DNA of 64,000 bases from Streptomyces sp. Ru72 (GTDB taxonomy: Bacteria > Actinomycetota > Actinomycetes > Streptomycetales > Streptomycetaceae). A model generated the notes under the pieces. It made no database searches, was not told the DNA's origin, and saw nothing but the letters and a program-made list of their open reading frames with translations. The stretch covers positions 62,001 through 126,000 of the forward strand of contig NZ_PQSR01000005.1 in NCBI RefSeq assembly GCF_002920635.1. Direction: 5' to 3'. A program made the translations under genes and the position numbers. Position 1 is the stretch's first letter. Each line of letters opens with the position of its first letter. Positions 1-8,590 of the stretch are shown in pieces.

Positions 1-294
1 GACGCGGTGCTGCGACGTGACGTCTCGCAGCGCTACGAGCCCTCGGAGGAGGTCGAGTCGGTCTGGGCGGCCGTCTACGCGGGGGACCCGGACGACGAAC
101 TCGCCCGGCTGGGCGAAGCGCTCACCGATGTCGCGGAACTGGTGTGGCGCTGGCGCAACGACCACCTTCTCGCCACCCGGCGCGCGATGGGCGCCAAGCC
201 CGGCACGGGCGGCTCCGCCGGGGTGGCCTGGCTGGAGAAGCGGGCCCAGAAGAACGTGTTCCCCGAGCTGTGGACGGCGCGGTCCCATGTCTGA
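1..294 (+). CDS. kynA: Tryptophan 2,3-dioxygenase, C-terminal fragment
   Basis: This is the 3' end of a gene that begins outside the window; only about 97 codons are present. The haem enzyme it belongs to opens the indole ring of L-tryptophan to N-formylkynurenine, the first kynurenine-pathway step. The visible helical tail with WRWRNDHL and the GTGGSAGVAWL loop is typical of the C-terminus of this family. The stop codon overlaps the start of the kynureninase gene by 8 nt, so the two are co-transcribed and probably translationally coupled. Assignment rests on the tail motifs plus the two following pathway genes. Confidence 0.9.
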   Translation, partial: DAVLRRDVSQRYEPSEEVESVWAAVYAGDPDDELARLGEALTDVAELVWRWRNDHLLATRRAMGAKPGTGGSAGVAWLEKRAQKNVFPELWTARSHV

Positions 295-1516
295 GCCGTC
301 GGAACTCGCCGTCAGGGCGAAGAAGCTGGACGCGGCCGACGAACTCGCCGCGAAGCGCTCGGAGTTCGTCCTCGACACCGTGTCCGATCATGCGGCTGAC
401 GCCGCGGGCGTCTATCTGGACGGCAACTCGCTGGGCGCGCTGCCCGTCGTCGTGCCGGGCCGGATGGAGGACGTCGTCCGCAGGCAGTGGGGATCGCTGC
501 GGATCCGGTCCTGGGACGAGAGCGGCTGGTGGACGGCGCCGGAGCGGATCGGCGAGCGGATCGCCCCGCTGGTCGGGGCCGCGCCCGGGCAGATCGTGGT
601 GGGCGACTCGACCAGCGTGAACGTCTTCAAGGCGCTGGTGGCGGCGGTGCGGATGGCGCGGGAGACGGACGCCGGCCGGGACGAGATCCTGGTCGACGCG
701 ACGACGTTCCCGACGGACGGGTACATCGCCGGATCGGCGGCACGGATGACGGGCTGCACGCTGCGTCCTGTGGCCCCGGCGGACGTGCCGGGGGCGCTGT
801 CCGGCCGTACGGCGGCCGTGCTGCTGAACCACGTCGACTACCGCACCGGCAGGCTGCACGACCTGCCCGGGCTGACGGCCGCCGTGCACGCGGCGGGCGC
901 GGTCTCGGTCTGGGACCTGTGCCACAGCGCGGGCGCGCTGCCCGTGGGCCTGGACGAACACGGGGTCGATCTGGCGGTCGGCTGCACCTACAAGTACCTG
1001 AACGGCGGCCCCGGCTCGCCCGCGTACCTGTATGTGCGGCGGGAGTTGCAGGACCGCTTCGACTCACCGCTGCCGGGCTGGAACTCGCACGCGGAACCCT
1101 TCGGCATGCGGAGCGACTACGAAGCGGCGCCGGGCGCCGTGCGCGGTCGCGTCGGCACCCCCGACATCCTGTCGATGCTCGCCCTGGAGGCGGCGCTGGA
1201 GGTGTGGGACGGCGTCTCGATCGACGCGGTCCGCGCCAAGTCGCTGGCCCTGACGGACTTCTTCCTCGAGTGCGTGGCGGCCTACGTCCCGCCGGGCACG
1301 GTCGAGTCCCTGACCCCCGCCGCGCACGGGGAACGGGGCAGCCAGATCTCGCTGCGATGTGCGGACGCGGGGGACGTGATGAAGCGGCTGATCGCAGCCC
1401 GGGTGGTCGGTGACTTCCGGCCGCCGGACGTGCTGCGGTTCGGGTTCACGCCGCTGTACGTGGGGTTCGGGGACGTGGAACGGGCGGCCCGGGTGCTGGC
1501 GGAGGTGGTGGCCTGA
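287..1516 (+). CDS. kynU: Kynureninase
   Basis: A 409-residue PLP enzyme expected to hydrolyse kynurenine to anthranilate and alanine in the cytosol. The aminotransferase fold type I signature is clear: GCTYKYLNGGPGSPAYL carries the likely Schiff-base lysine (about K236), preceded by the cofactor-contacting VWDLCHSAGALP stretch. The length is normal for the family. I chose the ATG overlapping the dioxygenase stop because an earlier in-frame start would run far into the upstream gene. It is the second gene of a kynA-kynU-kynB cluster that makes anthranilate from tryptophan, which in Streptomyces can also feed antibiotic precursors. Confidence 0.95.
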   Translation: MSEPSELAVRAKKLDAADELAAKRSEFVLDTVSDHAADAAGVYLDGNSLGALPVVVPGRMEDVVRRQWGSLRIRSWDESGWWTAPERIGERIAPLVGAAPGQIVVGDSTSVNVFKALVAAVRMARETDAGRDEILVDATTFPTDGYIAGSAARMTGCTLRPVAPADVPGALSGRTAAVLLNHVDYRTGRLHDLPGLTAAVHAAGAVSVWDLCHSAGALPVGLDEHGVDLAVGCTYKYLNGGPGSPAYLYVRRELQDRFDSPLPGWNSHAEPFGMRSDYEAAPGAVRGRVGTPDILSMLALEAALEVWDGVSIDAVRAKSLALTDFFLECVAAYVPPGTVESLTPAAHGERGSQISLRCADAGDVMKRLIAARVVGDFRPPDVLRFGFTPLYVGFGDVERAARVLAEVVA

Positions 1517-1525
1517 CGGGCGTTT

Positions 1526-1555
1526 CACGGGGGGCGGGGCGACCCGCCCCCCGTG
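1526..1555 (+). terminator. Intrinsic terminator-like hairpin after kynU
   Basis: A perfect 13-bp GC-only inverted repeat (CACGGGGGGCGGG with its complement) encloses a 4-nt loop starting 10 nt after the kynU stop. There is no U-tract, which is normal for Streptomyces. It suggests that kynB is at least partly transcribed separately. Confidence 0.75.
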
Positions 1556-1744
1556 CGGGCGCGAACCCCGTGGCCGGGGCCCCGGCCACCGCCCACCGGG
1601 GCGGCTCGGCAGAACCGGTTGCTCCTCACCCAGAGTGACAACCCCGTGCTGACGCACGTCATCCGCCTGATACCGTCCCCGCCAGCGGCCGGTACTCTCC
1701 GGCCGCCGCGCACGAATCCCGTTCTGCCGCTGAGAGGTTGGAGC

Positions 1745-2677
1745 ATGCCGGACGACGCCGCCCCCCGCGATGCCGCCGAAGAGGCGTCCGCCTTCTCGCA
1801 CCCGCCGGTGGACCCCGACTCCACCGCCGTCTACGGCGACCACCCCGACCAGGTGATCGACTTCTACGCCCCGCGGCAGACCGAGCCGGCCGGGGCGGCG
1901 GGCGCCCCGGGACCCGCCCCCCTGGTCGTCCTCCTGCACGGCGGCGCGTGGCGTGCGCCCTACGACCGCCGGCACATCTCGCCGTTCGCGGACTTCCTGG
2001 CCCGCCGGGGCTTCGCCGTCGCGAGCGTCGAGTACCGCCGGGGCGCCCTCATCCCGTCCCAGGCCGACGGCTCCGCGGACGCGGAGTCCGGTGCGGGCGG
2101 CGCTACGGGGCCGGTGGCGGGCCGCTGGCCGGACACGTTCGACGACGTGGCGGCCGCGATCGACGCGCTTCCCGGGCTGGTGCGTGAGGCGCTGCCGCAG
2201 GCCGATCCGCGTCGCACGGTGATCACCGGGCACTCGGCGGGCGGTCACCTGGCGCTGTGGACCGCGGCCCGGCACGTCCTGCCGCCGGACTGCCCGTGGC
2301 GCACGGACCGCCCCGCCCCGCTGCGCGGTGTGGTGGCGCTCGCCCCGATCGCGGACTTCCACGTCGCCGAGAAGCTGGAGGTGTGCGGCGGCGCGGCGGT
2401 CCAGCTCCTCGGCGGCAGGGACCGGTTCGAGGAGCGCAGACCGTACGCGGACCCGGCGCTGCTGCTGCCCACCGGTATCGCCACCACCCTGGTCCAGGGC
2501 CGGACGGACGTCGTGGTCCCGCAGGCGGTCGCCGAGGCGTACGCGGAGGCGGCGGCGAAGGCCGGCGAGGTGGTCGGCCTCACGCTCCTGGAGGGCGTCG
2601 GCCACTTCCCCCTGATCGACCCGGCGGCGGACGCGTGCGCGGTGGTGGCCGAGGAGATCGCACAGCTGGCGTGGTAG
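1745..2677 (+). CDS. kynB: Alpha/beta hydrolase, KynB-type N-formylkynurenine formamidase
   Basis: A 310-residue alpha/beta hydrolase. It has the oxyanion motif HGGAW (H65-W69) found in yeast BNA7-type kynurenine formamidases and hormone-sensitive-lipase-like enzymes. The nucleophile elbow is GHSAGG with S164, an acid lies in the GRTDVVVPQ stretch, and the histidine is in EGVGHFP. Together with the two preceding genes this completes tryptophan to anthranilate. The ATG at this position is preceded by a GAGAGGTTGGAGC purine stretch; longer upstream in-frame reading is unlikely because it crosses the terminator. Formamidase function is inferred from context and the HGGxW motif; another esterase role cannot be excluded. 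Confidence 0.8.
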   Translation: MPDDAAPRDAAEEASAFSHPPVDPDSTAVYGDHPDQVIDFYAPRQTEPAGAAGAPGPAPLVVLLHGGAWRAPYDRRHISPFADFLARRGFAVASVEYRRGALIPSQADGSADAESGAGGATGPVAGRWPDTFDDVAAAIDALPGLVREALPQADPRRTVITGHSAGGHLALWTAARHVLPPDCPWRTDRPAPLRGVVALAPIADFHVAEKLEVCGGAAVQLLGGRDRFEERRPYADPALLLPTGIATTLVQGRTDVVVPQAVAEAYAEAAAKAGEVVGLTLLEGVGHFPLIDPAADACAVVAEEIAQLAW

Positions 2678-2708
2678 CCGGGGCCCCGCCCCCGGGTGGA
2701 CCCGGTCA

Positions 2709-2726
2709 TACCCGTAATACCTGAGA
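2709..2726. promoter_or_regulatory. 18-bp motif shared with the second two-component system promoter
   Basis: TACCCGTAATACCTGAGA lies about 108 nt upstream of the DUF1023 hydrolase start. A copy with two mismatches occurs at 7161-7178, upstream of the second histidine kinase. It is a candidate operator for one of the NarL-type regulators nearby. Confidence 0.4.
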
Positions 2727-2833
2727 GCTACCTCCCAAGTGAGCTCCGCGGCATGACGCCGACGACGGGTGACGCTCCGTAGCTTCCTCTCCGTGACTGC
2801 CCGATCAGCGCGGCAGCGGAAGGGGAGGACGTC

Positions 2834-3868
2834 ATGGGTTCTCGGGGGAGGCGCCCGGCCGCGGTCGAGCAGGCGGACGGACGGGACGGGACCGGGGGAG
2901 GGGAAGAGCGGCGGCGCCTTCGCCGACGGCGCCTCGGCCGCGTCCGTCGCACGCTGCTCGCCGTCCTCGTCACCGTCGCCGTCGTCGTCCCGCTGTCGGC
3001 CGCCGCGCGGCCCCGCATCCCGGCCCCGCCGCCGGCCGTGCCCGTCCCGCTCTCGGCGGCCACGCTCACCGGGACGTACCGGGCGAACCGCGCGGATGCC
3101 GCCGAGGCGTCCCGCATGGCGGCGGCCCACGGCGACCGGAGCCGGGCGTCGGCGGAGCGGGCCCTGGCCTCCCCCGCCAGCGATCTGCTGGCCTTCGACG
3201 GCCGGGGCACGGGCCGGGTGACCGAGGTCTTCGGCGACCTGGCCACCGCACGGCACATGGCGGTCCTGGTGCCGGGCTCCGACACCACGCTGGACACCTA
3301 CGGCCGCTTCCGCGCCACCGCGCTCGCCCTGCACCGCGACACCGGCCGGGACACGGCGGTGATCGCCTGGCTCGGCTACGACACACCCCGGACGCTGAGC
3401 ACCGGCGTCCTCACGACGTCCCGCGCCGCGCGCGCCGCCCCGGCCCTGGAACGGTTCGTACGGCAGCTGAGGGCCGCGTTCGGCCCCGCGCCCCACATCT
3501 CCCTGCTGTGCCACTCCTACGGCACGGTCGTGTGCGCCCGCGCGGGAGCCGGCGTCGACGCCCAGGACATCGTCCTGGTCGGCAGCCCGGGCACGGGCGT
3601 GGACTCCGCCGCCGCCCTGCACACCCGCGCCCGTGTCTGGGCGGCCCGCGGCGCCGACGACTGGATCGCAGACGTGCCGCACCACCGCGTGGACCTGTTC
3701 GGCACCACCGTCGGCTTCGGCACGGACCCGGTCTCCCCGGCCTACGGCGCCCGGGTGTTCGCGGCGGGCGACGGCGGCCACAGCGACTACTTCAAGCCGG
3801 GCTCGGACTCCCTGGCCAACCTGACCCGGATCGTCCTCGGCGAGACGGCGGAGGTGACCCGTGCGTGA
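2834..3868 (+). CDS. DUF1023-type alpha/beta hydrolase, membrane-anchored or secreted
   Basis: A 344-residue protein. It has an arginine-rich N-terminus, a hydrophobic signal or anchor segment at about residues 40-58 (VRRTLLAVLVTVAVVVPLS), and a DUF1023 alpha/beta hydrolase domain. Family features seen are the VLVPGSDTTLDTYGRF strand, the IAWLGYDTP motif and the nucleophile elbow CHSYGT (S228). The substrate is unknown; the family includes predicted extracellular esterases and lipases of actinobacteria. The gene overlaps the following membrane acyltransferase by 8 nt, so the two are translated together, suggesting a cell-surface lipid or glycan role (inference). The shared 18-bp motif at 2709 lies in its promoter region. 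Confidence 0.75.
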   Translation: MGSRGRRPAAVEQADGRDGTGGGEERRRLRRRRLGRVRRTLLAVLVTVAVVVPLSAAARPRIPAPPPAVPVPLSAATLTGTYRANRADAAEASRMAAAHGDRSRASAERALASPASDLLAFDGRGTGRVTEVFGDLATARHMAVLVPGSDTTLDTYGRFRATALALHRDTGRDTAVIAWLGYDTPRTLSTGVLTTSRAARAAPALERFVRQLRAAFGPAPHISLLCHSYGTVVCARAGAGVDAQDIVLVGSPGTGVDSAAALHTRARVWAARGADDWIADVPHHRVDLFGTTVGFGTDPVSPAYGARVFAAGDGGHSDYFKPGSDSLANLTRIVLGETAEVTRA

Positions 3869-5069
3869 CACGACCGTGCGGCAGCGGACCCTGAACGCGA
3901 TACGCACCGCCGCCCACCGCACCGACCTGGCCACCCCCGCCGAGCGGGACCGCGCGGTCGACGCCCTGCGGGCCCTGGCGATCCTCGGTGTCGTCCTGGG
4001 GCACTGGCTGGTGACCGCCCTCGTCGCGGACGGCGGTTCGCTGCGCACCGCGAGCCCGCTGCACTTCATGCCGTGGCTTGCCCCGATCTCCTGGGTGTTC
4101 CAGACGCTCGCCGTGTTCTTCCTGGTGGGCGGCCATGTCGCGACGAAGGGCTACGCCTCGGCGCGTGCCCGGGGCGTCACCTACGGGCAGTGGCTGCGCA
4201 CCCGCCTGACCCGGCTGTTCAAGCCGGTCGCGGCGGTCGTGACGCTGTGGACGGTCGCGGCGTGCGGCCTGCTCGCGACCGGGGCGGACGCCGGCACGGT
4301 CCACACCCTGGTGAAGCTCGCCCTGTCGCCCCTGTGGTTCCTGCTGGTGTTCGCGGCCCTGACGGCGGCGACCCCGCTGCTGACGCGCCTCAACCCGCTC
4401 TGGCCGCTGGCCGTCGTCCTCCACGTGGACATCGTCCGCTTCGGACTCGGCGGGCCGTCCTGGCTGGGCTGGGTGAACCTGCCGGCGGGCTGGCTCGTGC
4501 CGTACACCCTGGGCGCGGCCTGGACCCGGGGCGAGCTGGAGAGCCGCCGCGCGGGCCGGGTGCTGCTGGCGGGCGGCGCGGCGGCGACGGCGGTACTGGT
4601 GACGTGGGCGGGTTACCCGGCGTCGATGGTCGGCGTCCCGGGCGAACCGGTCTCCAACCTGAACCCGCCGACCCTGGCCGCCGTCACCTTCGGCCTGGCC
4701 CAGTGCGGACTGGCGCTGCTGCTGCGCGAACGGCTGCGCCGCGCGATGCGCGGCCCGCTGGCCTGGACGGCGGTGGCCCTGGTGAACCTCTCCGCGATGA
4801 CGATCTTCCTGTGGCACCAGACGGCACTGATGGCGACCACCGCGACGGGCCTGCTCGCCGGCCGCCTGCCGGGGCTGCACACCGTCCCCGACAACTTGAC
4901 GTGGGTGGCGGCCCGCCTGGCCTGGCTGCCGGTCTTCGCATCCGCCCTGACCGTCTGCTGGGCGGCCTTCCGCGCCTGCGAACAGGGCGGCACCCGGCGC
5001 CCTTCCCGGGTGGTCCGGTCACACCGCCCCGGGGCCGGCCGCACCTCGGGTCCTAGGGTGGACGCGTGA
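3861..5069 (+). CDS. Acyltransferase family 3 integral membrane protein
   Basis: A 402-residue polytopic protein with roughly ten membrane segments. It begins with the family signature RAVDALRALAILGVVLGHW, which contains the R..H pair typical of acyltransferase 3 (OafA/NodX-like) enzymes that O-acylate surface glycans or lipids. A final FLWHQTALM segment is also characteristic. The GTG start overlaps the upstream hydrolase gene by 8 nt. The C-terminal tail after residue 380 is basic and cytoplasmic. The substrate cannot be told from sequence. The last codons contain the -10 hexamer of the downstream kinase gene, so the next operon begins inside this gene. Confidence 0.85.
   Translation: MRDTTVRQRTLNAIRTAAHRTDLATPAERDRAVDALRALAILGVVLGHWLVTALVADGGSLRTASPLHFMPWLAPISWVFQTLAVFFLVGGHVATKGYASARARGVTYGQWLRTRLTRLFKPVAAVVTLWTVAACGLLATGADAGTVHTLVKLALSPLWFLLVFAALTAATPLLTRLNPLWPLAVVLHVDIVRFGLGGPSWLGWVNLPAGWLVPYTLGAAWTRGELESRRAGRVLLAGGAAATAVLVTWAGYPASMVGVPGEPVSNLNPPTLAAVTFGLAQCGLALLLRERLRRAMRGPLAWTAVALVNLSAMTIFLWHQTALMATTATGLLAGRLPGLHTVPDNLTWVAARLAWLPVFASALTVCWAAFRACEQGGTRRPSRVVRSHRPGAGRTSGPRVDA
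5054..5059 (+). promoter_or_regulatory. -10 hexamer TAGGGT for leaderless kinase mRNA
   Basis: TAGGGT ends 6 nt before the GTG at 5066, the spacing expected when transcription starts at the start codon. No Shine-Dalgarno sequence precedes that GTG. Confidence 0.5.
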
Positions 5070-6409
5070 TGCAAGGGGGGAACCGCGTCCGGCGAGGGCT
5101 GCGGGTGCTGCGCGAGGACCTGTGGACCGTGCGGGCGGATCCGCTGCCCCCGTCCGTCTGGCTGCGCTGGCTGCCGCACGGAATCGTGTGGCTGACCGCG
5201 TTCGGTGTCCTGGTCGGCGCTGTGCCCCAGCTCCACGAGCACGGCCATCTGGCCCTCGGATACGCCTACCTCATCGGGCTCGGCCAGAGCGGGGCGGTGG
5301 TGCTGGCCCTGTGGCGGCCGATCCCGGCGTGGTGGCTGTCGACGGGGGCGACGGCACTCGGGGCGGTCGCGGTGCACGGCCCGTTGCTCGCCGGAGAGGC
5401 GGACGGCTTCACCTGGCCGTGGACCTCGGCCGGGATCGTCGCCCAGCTGTTCGTGCTGCTGCTGCTCGCCCTGAGGGTCCGCACCCGCGTCGCGGTGGAG
5501 GCGCTGGTCCTGACCATGCTGGTCACCTACGTCCTGCAGGGGCTGTGGGGCGCGGCGAACTACCAGTCCACCGGCGTGCTCACGACGGCCCTGTCCGCGG
5601 CCGTGGTGGTGCTGGGCGTCGCCCTGCGCGGCCGCCGCGAGGCCCGCGCCGAGCTGGTGCAGCAGACGACGCTCACCGCGGAGGAACGCGCCCGCCGCAC
5701 CCTCCTGGAGGAGCGCAACCGCATCGCCCGCGAACTGCACGACGTCGTCGCCCACCACATGTCGGTCATCTCCATCCAGGCCCAGGTCGCCCCCCACCTG
5801 GTGGAGAACCCCTCCGCCGAGCTGAGGGAGAACCTGGACGGCATCCGCAAGAACGCGCTGGAGGCCCTGACCGAACTGCGCCGCGTCCTCGGCGTCCTGC
5901 GCTCGGAGAACCCTGCCGACCCCTACGGCCTGGGGAGCGGCAGCGGTACCGGCGCCGCCCCCGACTCCCCGCAGCCCACCCTCGACCGGCTCGACGCCCT
6001 GGTGGAGAACACCCGCGCGGCCGGCATGGAGGTGCGGACGGAGATCGTCGGCGAGGTGCGCCCGCTGTCACCCGGTGTGGAGCTGTCCGCGTACCGGATC
6101 GTCCAGGAGGCCCTCAGCAACGCGCTGCGGCACGCCCCCGGCTCCACCGTCGGCGTCGAACTCACCTACGTGCCGCGGGGTCTTCAGCTGCACATCGCCA
6201 ACTCCCGGCCCACCCGCCCGGCTCCGCCGTCACACGGTGCGGGCCACGGACTGCTCGGCATGCGGGAGCGGGCCGTGATGCTCGGTGGGACCCTCTTCGC
6301 GACCGGGACGGCCGGCGGCGGCTTCGCGGTGTCGTGCTTTCTGCCCAGCCCCGAGGACGCCCCGACCGACGGCGATCCCGCCGACCCGACAGGAGAAGAG
6401 AACCGATGA
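5066..6409 (+). CDS. Sensor histidine kinase, HisKA_3/NarL-type (system 1)
   Basis: A 447-residue kinase. The N-terminal sensor part holds about six hydrophobic segments up to residue 190 and no obvious extracellular domain, so it probably senses the membrane or a small ligand there. The dimerisation/phosphoacceptor helix reads RIARELHDVVAHHMSVISIQ with phosphorylated H225. The ATPase domain shows SYRIVQEALSNALRHAPGS (N box) and GAGHGLLGMRERA (G box). It starts GTG-ATG at a leaderless promoter, and its stop overlaps the ATG of the response regulator by 4 nt. The same design is repeated in the next gene pair, indicating local duplication. Confidence 0.92.
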   Translation: MMQGGNRVRRGLRVLREDLWTVRADPLPPSVWLRWLPHGIVWLTAFGVLVGAVPQLHEHGHLALGYAYLIGLGQSGAVVLALWRPIPAWWLSTGATALGAVAVHGPLLAGEADGFTWPWTSAGIVAQLFVLLLLALRVRTRVAVEALVLTMLVTYVLQGLWGAANYQSTGVLTTALSAAVVVLGVALRGRREARAELVQQTTLTAEERARRTLLEERNRIARELHDVVAHHMSVISIQAQVAPHLVENPSAELRENLDGIRKNALEALTELRRVLGVLRSENPADPYGLGSGSGTGAAPDSPQPTLDRLDALVENTRAAGMEVRTEIVGEVRPLSPGVELSAYRIVQEALSNALRHAPGSTVGVELTYVPRGLQLHIANSRPTRPAPPSHGAGHGLLGMRERAVMLGGTLFATGTAGGGFAVSCFLPSPEDAPTDGDPADPTGEENR

Positions 6410-7080
6410 CGAGCAGCATCATCCGCGTACTGATCGCCGACGACCAGATGATGGTCCGGCAGGGCTTCACGGTGCTGCTCAACGCCAAGCCCGACATCGA
6501 GGTCGTCGGCCAGGCCGTCGACGGCAGGGACGCGATCGCCAAGGTCGCCGAACTCGCCCCGGACGTCGTCCTGATGGACATCCGCATGCCCGAGCTGGGC
6601 GGTATCGAGGCGACCCGTCGCATCACCGAGGCCACCCCGCACCCCAAGGTCCTGGTCCTGACCACCTTCGACCTCGACGAGTACGTCTACGACGCCCTGC
6701 GCGCCGGCGCCTCCGGCTTCCTGCTCAAGGACGCCTCCGCCGACCAGCTCGCCGAGGCGGTACGGGTGGTGGCGGCGGGCGACGCGCTTCTCGCGCCCGG
6801 CATCACCCGGCGCCTGATCGCCGAGTTCTCCCGTATGCACAGCACGCCCCGGGCGCCGTTGAAGGAGCGCGTCGGCGACCTCACCGAGCGGGAGACGGAG
6901 GTCCTCGCCCTCATCGCCCAGGGCCTGTCGAACGCGGAGATCGCCGAGCGCCTCGTGGTCGCCGAGCAGACCGTGAAGACCCATGTGGGCCGCATCCTGG
7001 TGAAGCTCGGCCTGCGCGACCGCACCCAGGCGGCCGTCTTCGCCTACGAGTCGGGGCTGGTGCGGCCGTCGGGCTACTGA
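6406..7080 (+). CDS. Response regulator, NarL/FixJ family (system 1)
   Basis: A 224-residue DNA-binding response regulator. The receiver domain (about 1-125) has the acidic pair D12-D13, phosphorylated D58 in VVLMDIRMPE, and K109-region FLLKDAS. A LuxR-type helix-turn-helix at about 155-215 reads LTERETEVLALIAQGLSNAEIAERL. The ATG lies in ATGA shared with the kinase stop, so the partners are translationally coupled. The regulator of system 2 is very similar over its whole length, including the recognition helix (VAEQTVKTHVGRIL versus VAESTIKTHVSRIL), so the two may read similar operators. Confidence 0.92.
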   Translation: MTSSIIRVLIADDQMMVRQGFTVLLNAKPDIEVVGQAVDGRDAIAKVAELAPDVVLMDIRMPELGGIEATRRITEATPHPKVLVLTTFDLDEYVYDALRAGASGFLLKDASADQLAEAVRVVAAGDALLAPGITRRLIAEFSRMHSTPRAPLKERVGDLTERETEVLALIAQGLSNAEIAERLVVAEQTVKTHVGRILVKLGLRDRTQAAVFAYESGLVRPSGY

Positions 7081-7160
7081 TGTGCGGCCGCGCGGACGGG
7101 AGGTACCGGGGAGGCAGCCGGAAGCCCCCGGGGAGGCACCCGGGAGCCGCCCCCCACCCC

Positions 7161-7178
7161 TACCCGTAGTACTTGAGA
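7161..7178. promoter_or_regulatory. 18-bp motif upstream of system 2, copy of 2709-2726
   Basis: TACCCGTAGTACTTGAGA differs at two positions from the copy at 2709-2726. It sits 66 nt before the leaderless start of the second kinase, a plausible activator distance. The -10 TACCTT at 7232-7237 ends 6 nt before the GTG. Confidence 0.4.
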
Positions 7179-7243
7179 AGGATTCTGGAGGACCCCCCTC
7201 ACTGGTGACGACCGCGCCCCCCGACCGGGCCTACCTTTTCCAC

Positions 7244-8590
7244 GTGACCGAGACGACCCAGAGGCAGACGCCACCGGACGGCGCGTACGCCCCGTACACG
7301 CCGCGCAGCCCGGAGTACCGGCTGGCCGCGGACGCCCTGCGCAGAATGCGGCAGGACCTGTTCCACGACGCCTTCGCCTACCGCCCGTTGCCCCGCATGA
7401 GCGTCGACGGCCCCGTGACCAGGCGGCTGCCGCGGCGCATGCGCGAGTACGCGGCCTGGACCCCGCACGCCGTGGTGGCCGGGGCCGGCCTGGTGGCCAT
7501 GCTGGTCGCCCAGCGGAACGACGGCGGCGGACTGACGGACCTGCTGAGCGGTCTGTTCGCTCTGATCCCGGTGCTGTTGACGCTGGTGCGCCCGGTCGGA
7601 GCCTTCTGGACGTCCTTGGCGGGGACCGCCGGGACCGCGGTCCTGGGCTCCTCCTGGGGTTCCTGGCCGTGGCTGCCCAGCAGTTTCATAGCCCATCTGA
7701 CGGTGCTGACGGTGGTGGCGATACGCACCCGGCCGCGTACGGCGGCGTGGATGTGGGTGGCCACCGCGGCCTACGCCTTCGTCGCCGAGACCGCTTTCGG
7801 GTGGGGCCACTACGACGGCGACGCCCCGGCCATGCTGGTCGTCTCCGCCCTCGCACTGCTCGCGGTCACCGTCCGGCACATACGCCGCGAGGCCGAGCAG
7901 GAGGTGACCGCCCAGCAGAGCGAGACCGCGCACGAGCGCTCCCGGCGCACCCTGCTGGAGGAGCGCACGACGATCGCCCGCGAACTGCACGATGTGGTCG
8001 CCCACCACATGTCGGTGGTCGCGATCCAGGCGGAGGCCGCGCCCTACCGTGTGGAGAACCCACCGCCGGAGCTGGAGAAGGCATTCGCCACGATCCGGGA
8101 GAACGCGGTGGCGGCCCTGACCGAGCTGCGCCGCGTCCTCGGCGTCGTACGGGCGGAGGACTACGAGGCCCCGGACGCGCCCCAGCCCACCCTGGCCGAC
8201 CTGGACGCCCTGCTGGCGAACGTCCGCGAGGCGGGACTGAGCGTCGACAAGGTGGTCACGGGCGCGGTGCGGGAGCTCCCGCAGGGCGTCGAGCTGTCGG
8301 CGTACCGCATCGTCCAGGAGGCCCTCAGCAACACGCTGCGGCACGCGCCGGGCGCCCCGGCACGGGTGGAGATCGGCTATGTGCTCGGCGGGCTGGGCCT
8401 GCGCATCCTCAACGGCCCGGCGCCGCAGGTCACGCTCACGAAGTCGACGCACGGCGCGGGGCACGGCCTGACGGGCATGCGCGAGCGGGTCTCGATGCTG
8501 GGCGGGGAGATGACGGCGGGGGAGACGGACGACGGAGGCTACGAGGTGACGGTGTTCCTGCCGGTGGCCACCGTGGAGGGCACCGCGTGA
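7244..8590 (+). CDS. Sensor histidine kinase, HisKA_3/NarL-type (system 2)
   Basis: A 448-residue kinase with a soluble N-terminal stretch of about 70 residues, six hydrophobic segments to about residue 220, then a phosphoacceptor helix identical in design to system 1 (RELHDVVAHHMSVVAIQ, H249). The ATPase motifs are SYRIVQEALSNTLRHAPG and GAGHGLTGMRER. I prefer GTG 7244 because the hexamer TACCTT ends 6 nt upstream, giving a leaderless start; an in-frame GTG at 7205 would add 13 residues. Its stop shares GTGA with the response regulator start. Paralogous to the kinase immediately upstream. Confidence 0.9.
   Translation: MTETTQRQTPPDGAYAPYTPRSPEYRLAADALRRMRQDLFHDAFAYRPLPRMSVDGPVTRRLPRRMREYAAWTPHAVVAGAGLVAMLVAQRNDGGGLTDLLSGLFALIPVLLTLVRPVGAFWTSLAGTAGTAVLGSSWGSWPWLPSSFIAHLTVLTVVAIRTRPRTAAWMWVATAAYAFVAETAFGWGHYDGDAPAMLVVSALALLAVTVRHIRREAEQEVTAQQSETAHERSRRTLLEERTTIARELHDVVAHHMSVVAIQAEAAPYRVENPPPELEKAFATIRENAVAALTELRRVLGVVRAEDYEAPDAPQPTLADLDALLANVREAGLSVDKVVTGAVRELPQGVELSAYRIVQEALSNTLRHAPGAPARVEIGYVLGGLGLRILNGPAPQVTLTKSTHGAGHGLTGMRERVSMLGGEMTAGETDDGGYEVTVFLPVATVEGTA

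Noticed and set aside
1064..4069. Long minus-strand open frame of about 1000 codons opposite the kynU-to-hydrolase genes
   Set aside because: It is an antisense frame kept open by GC-rich codon bias; the product is Arg/Gly/Ala-rich with no family motif, and the plus-strand genes are well supported.
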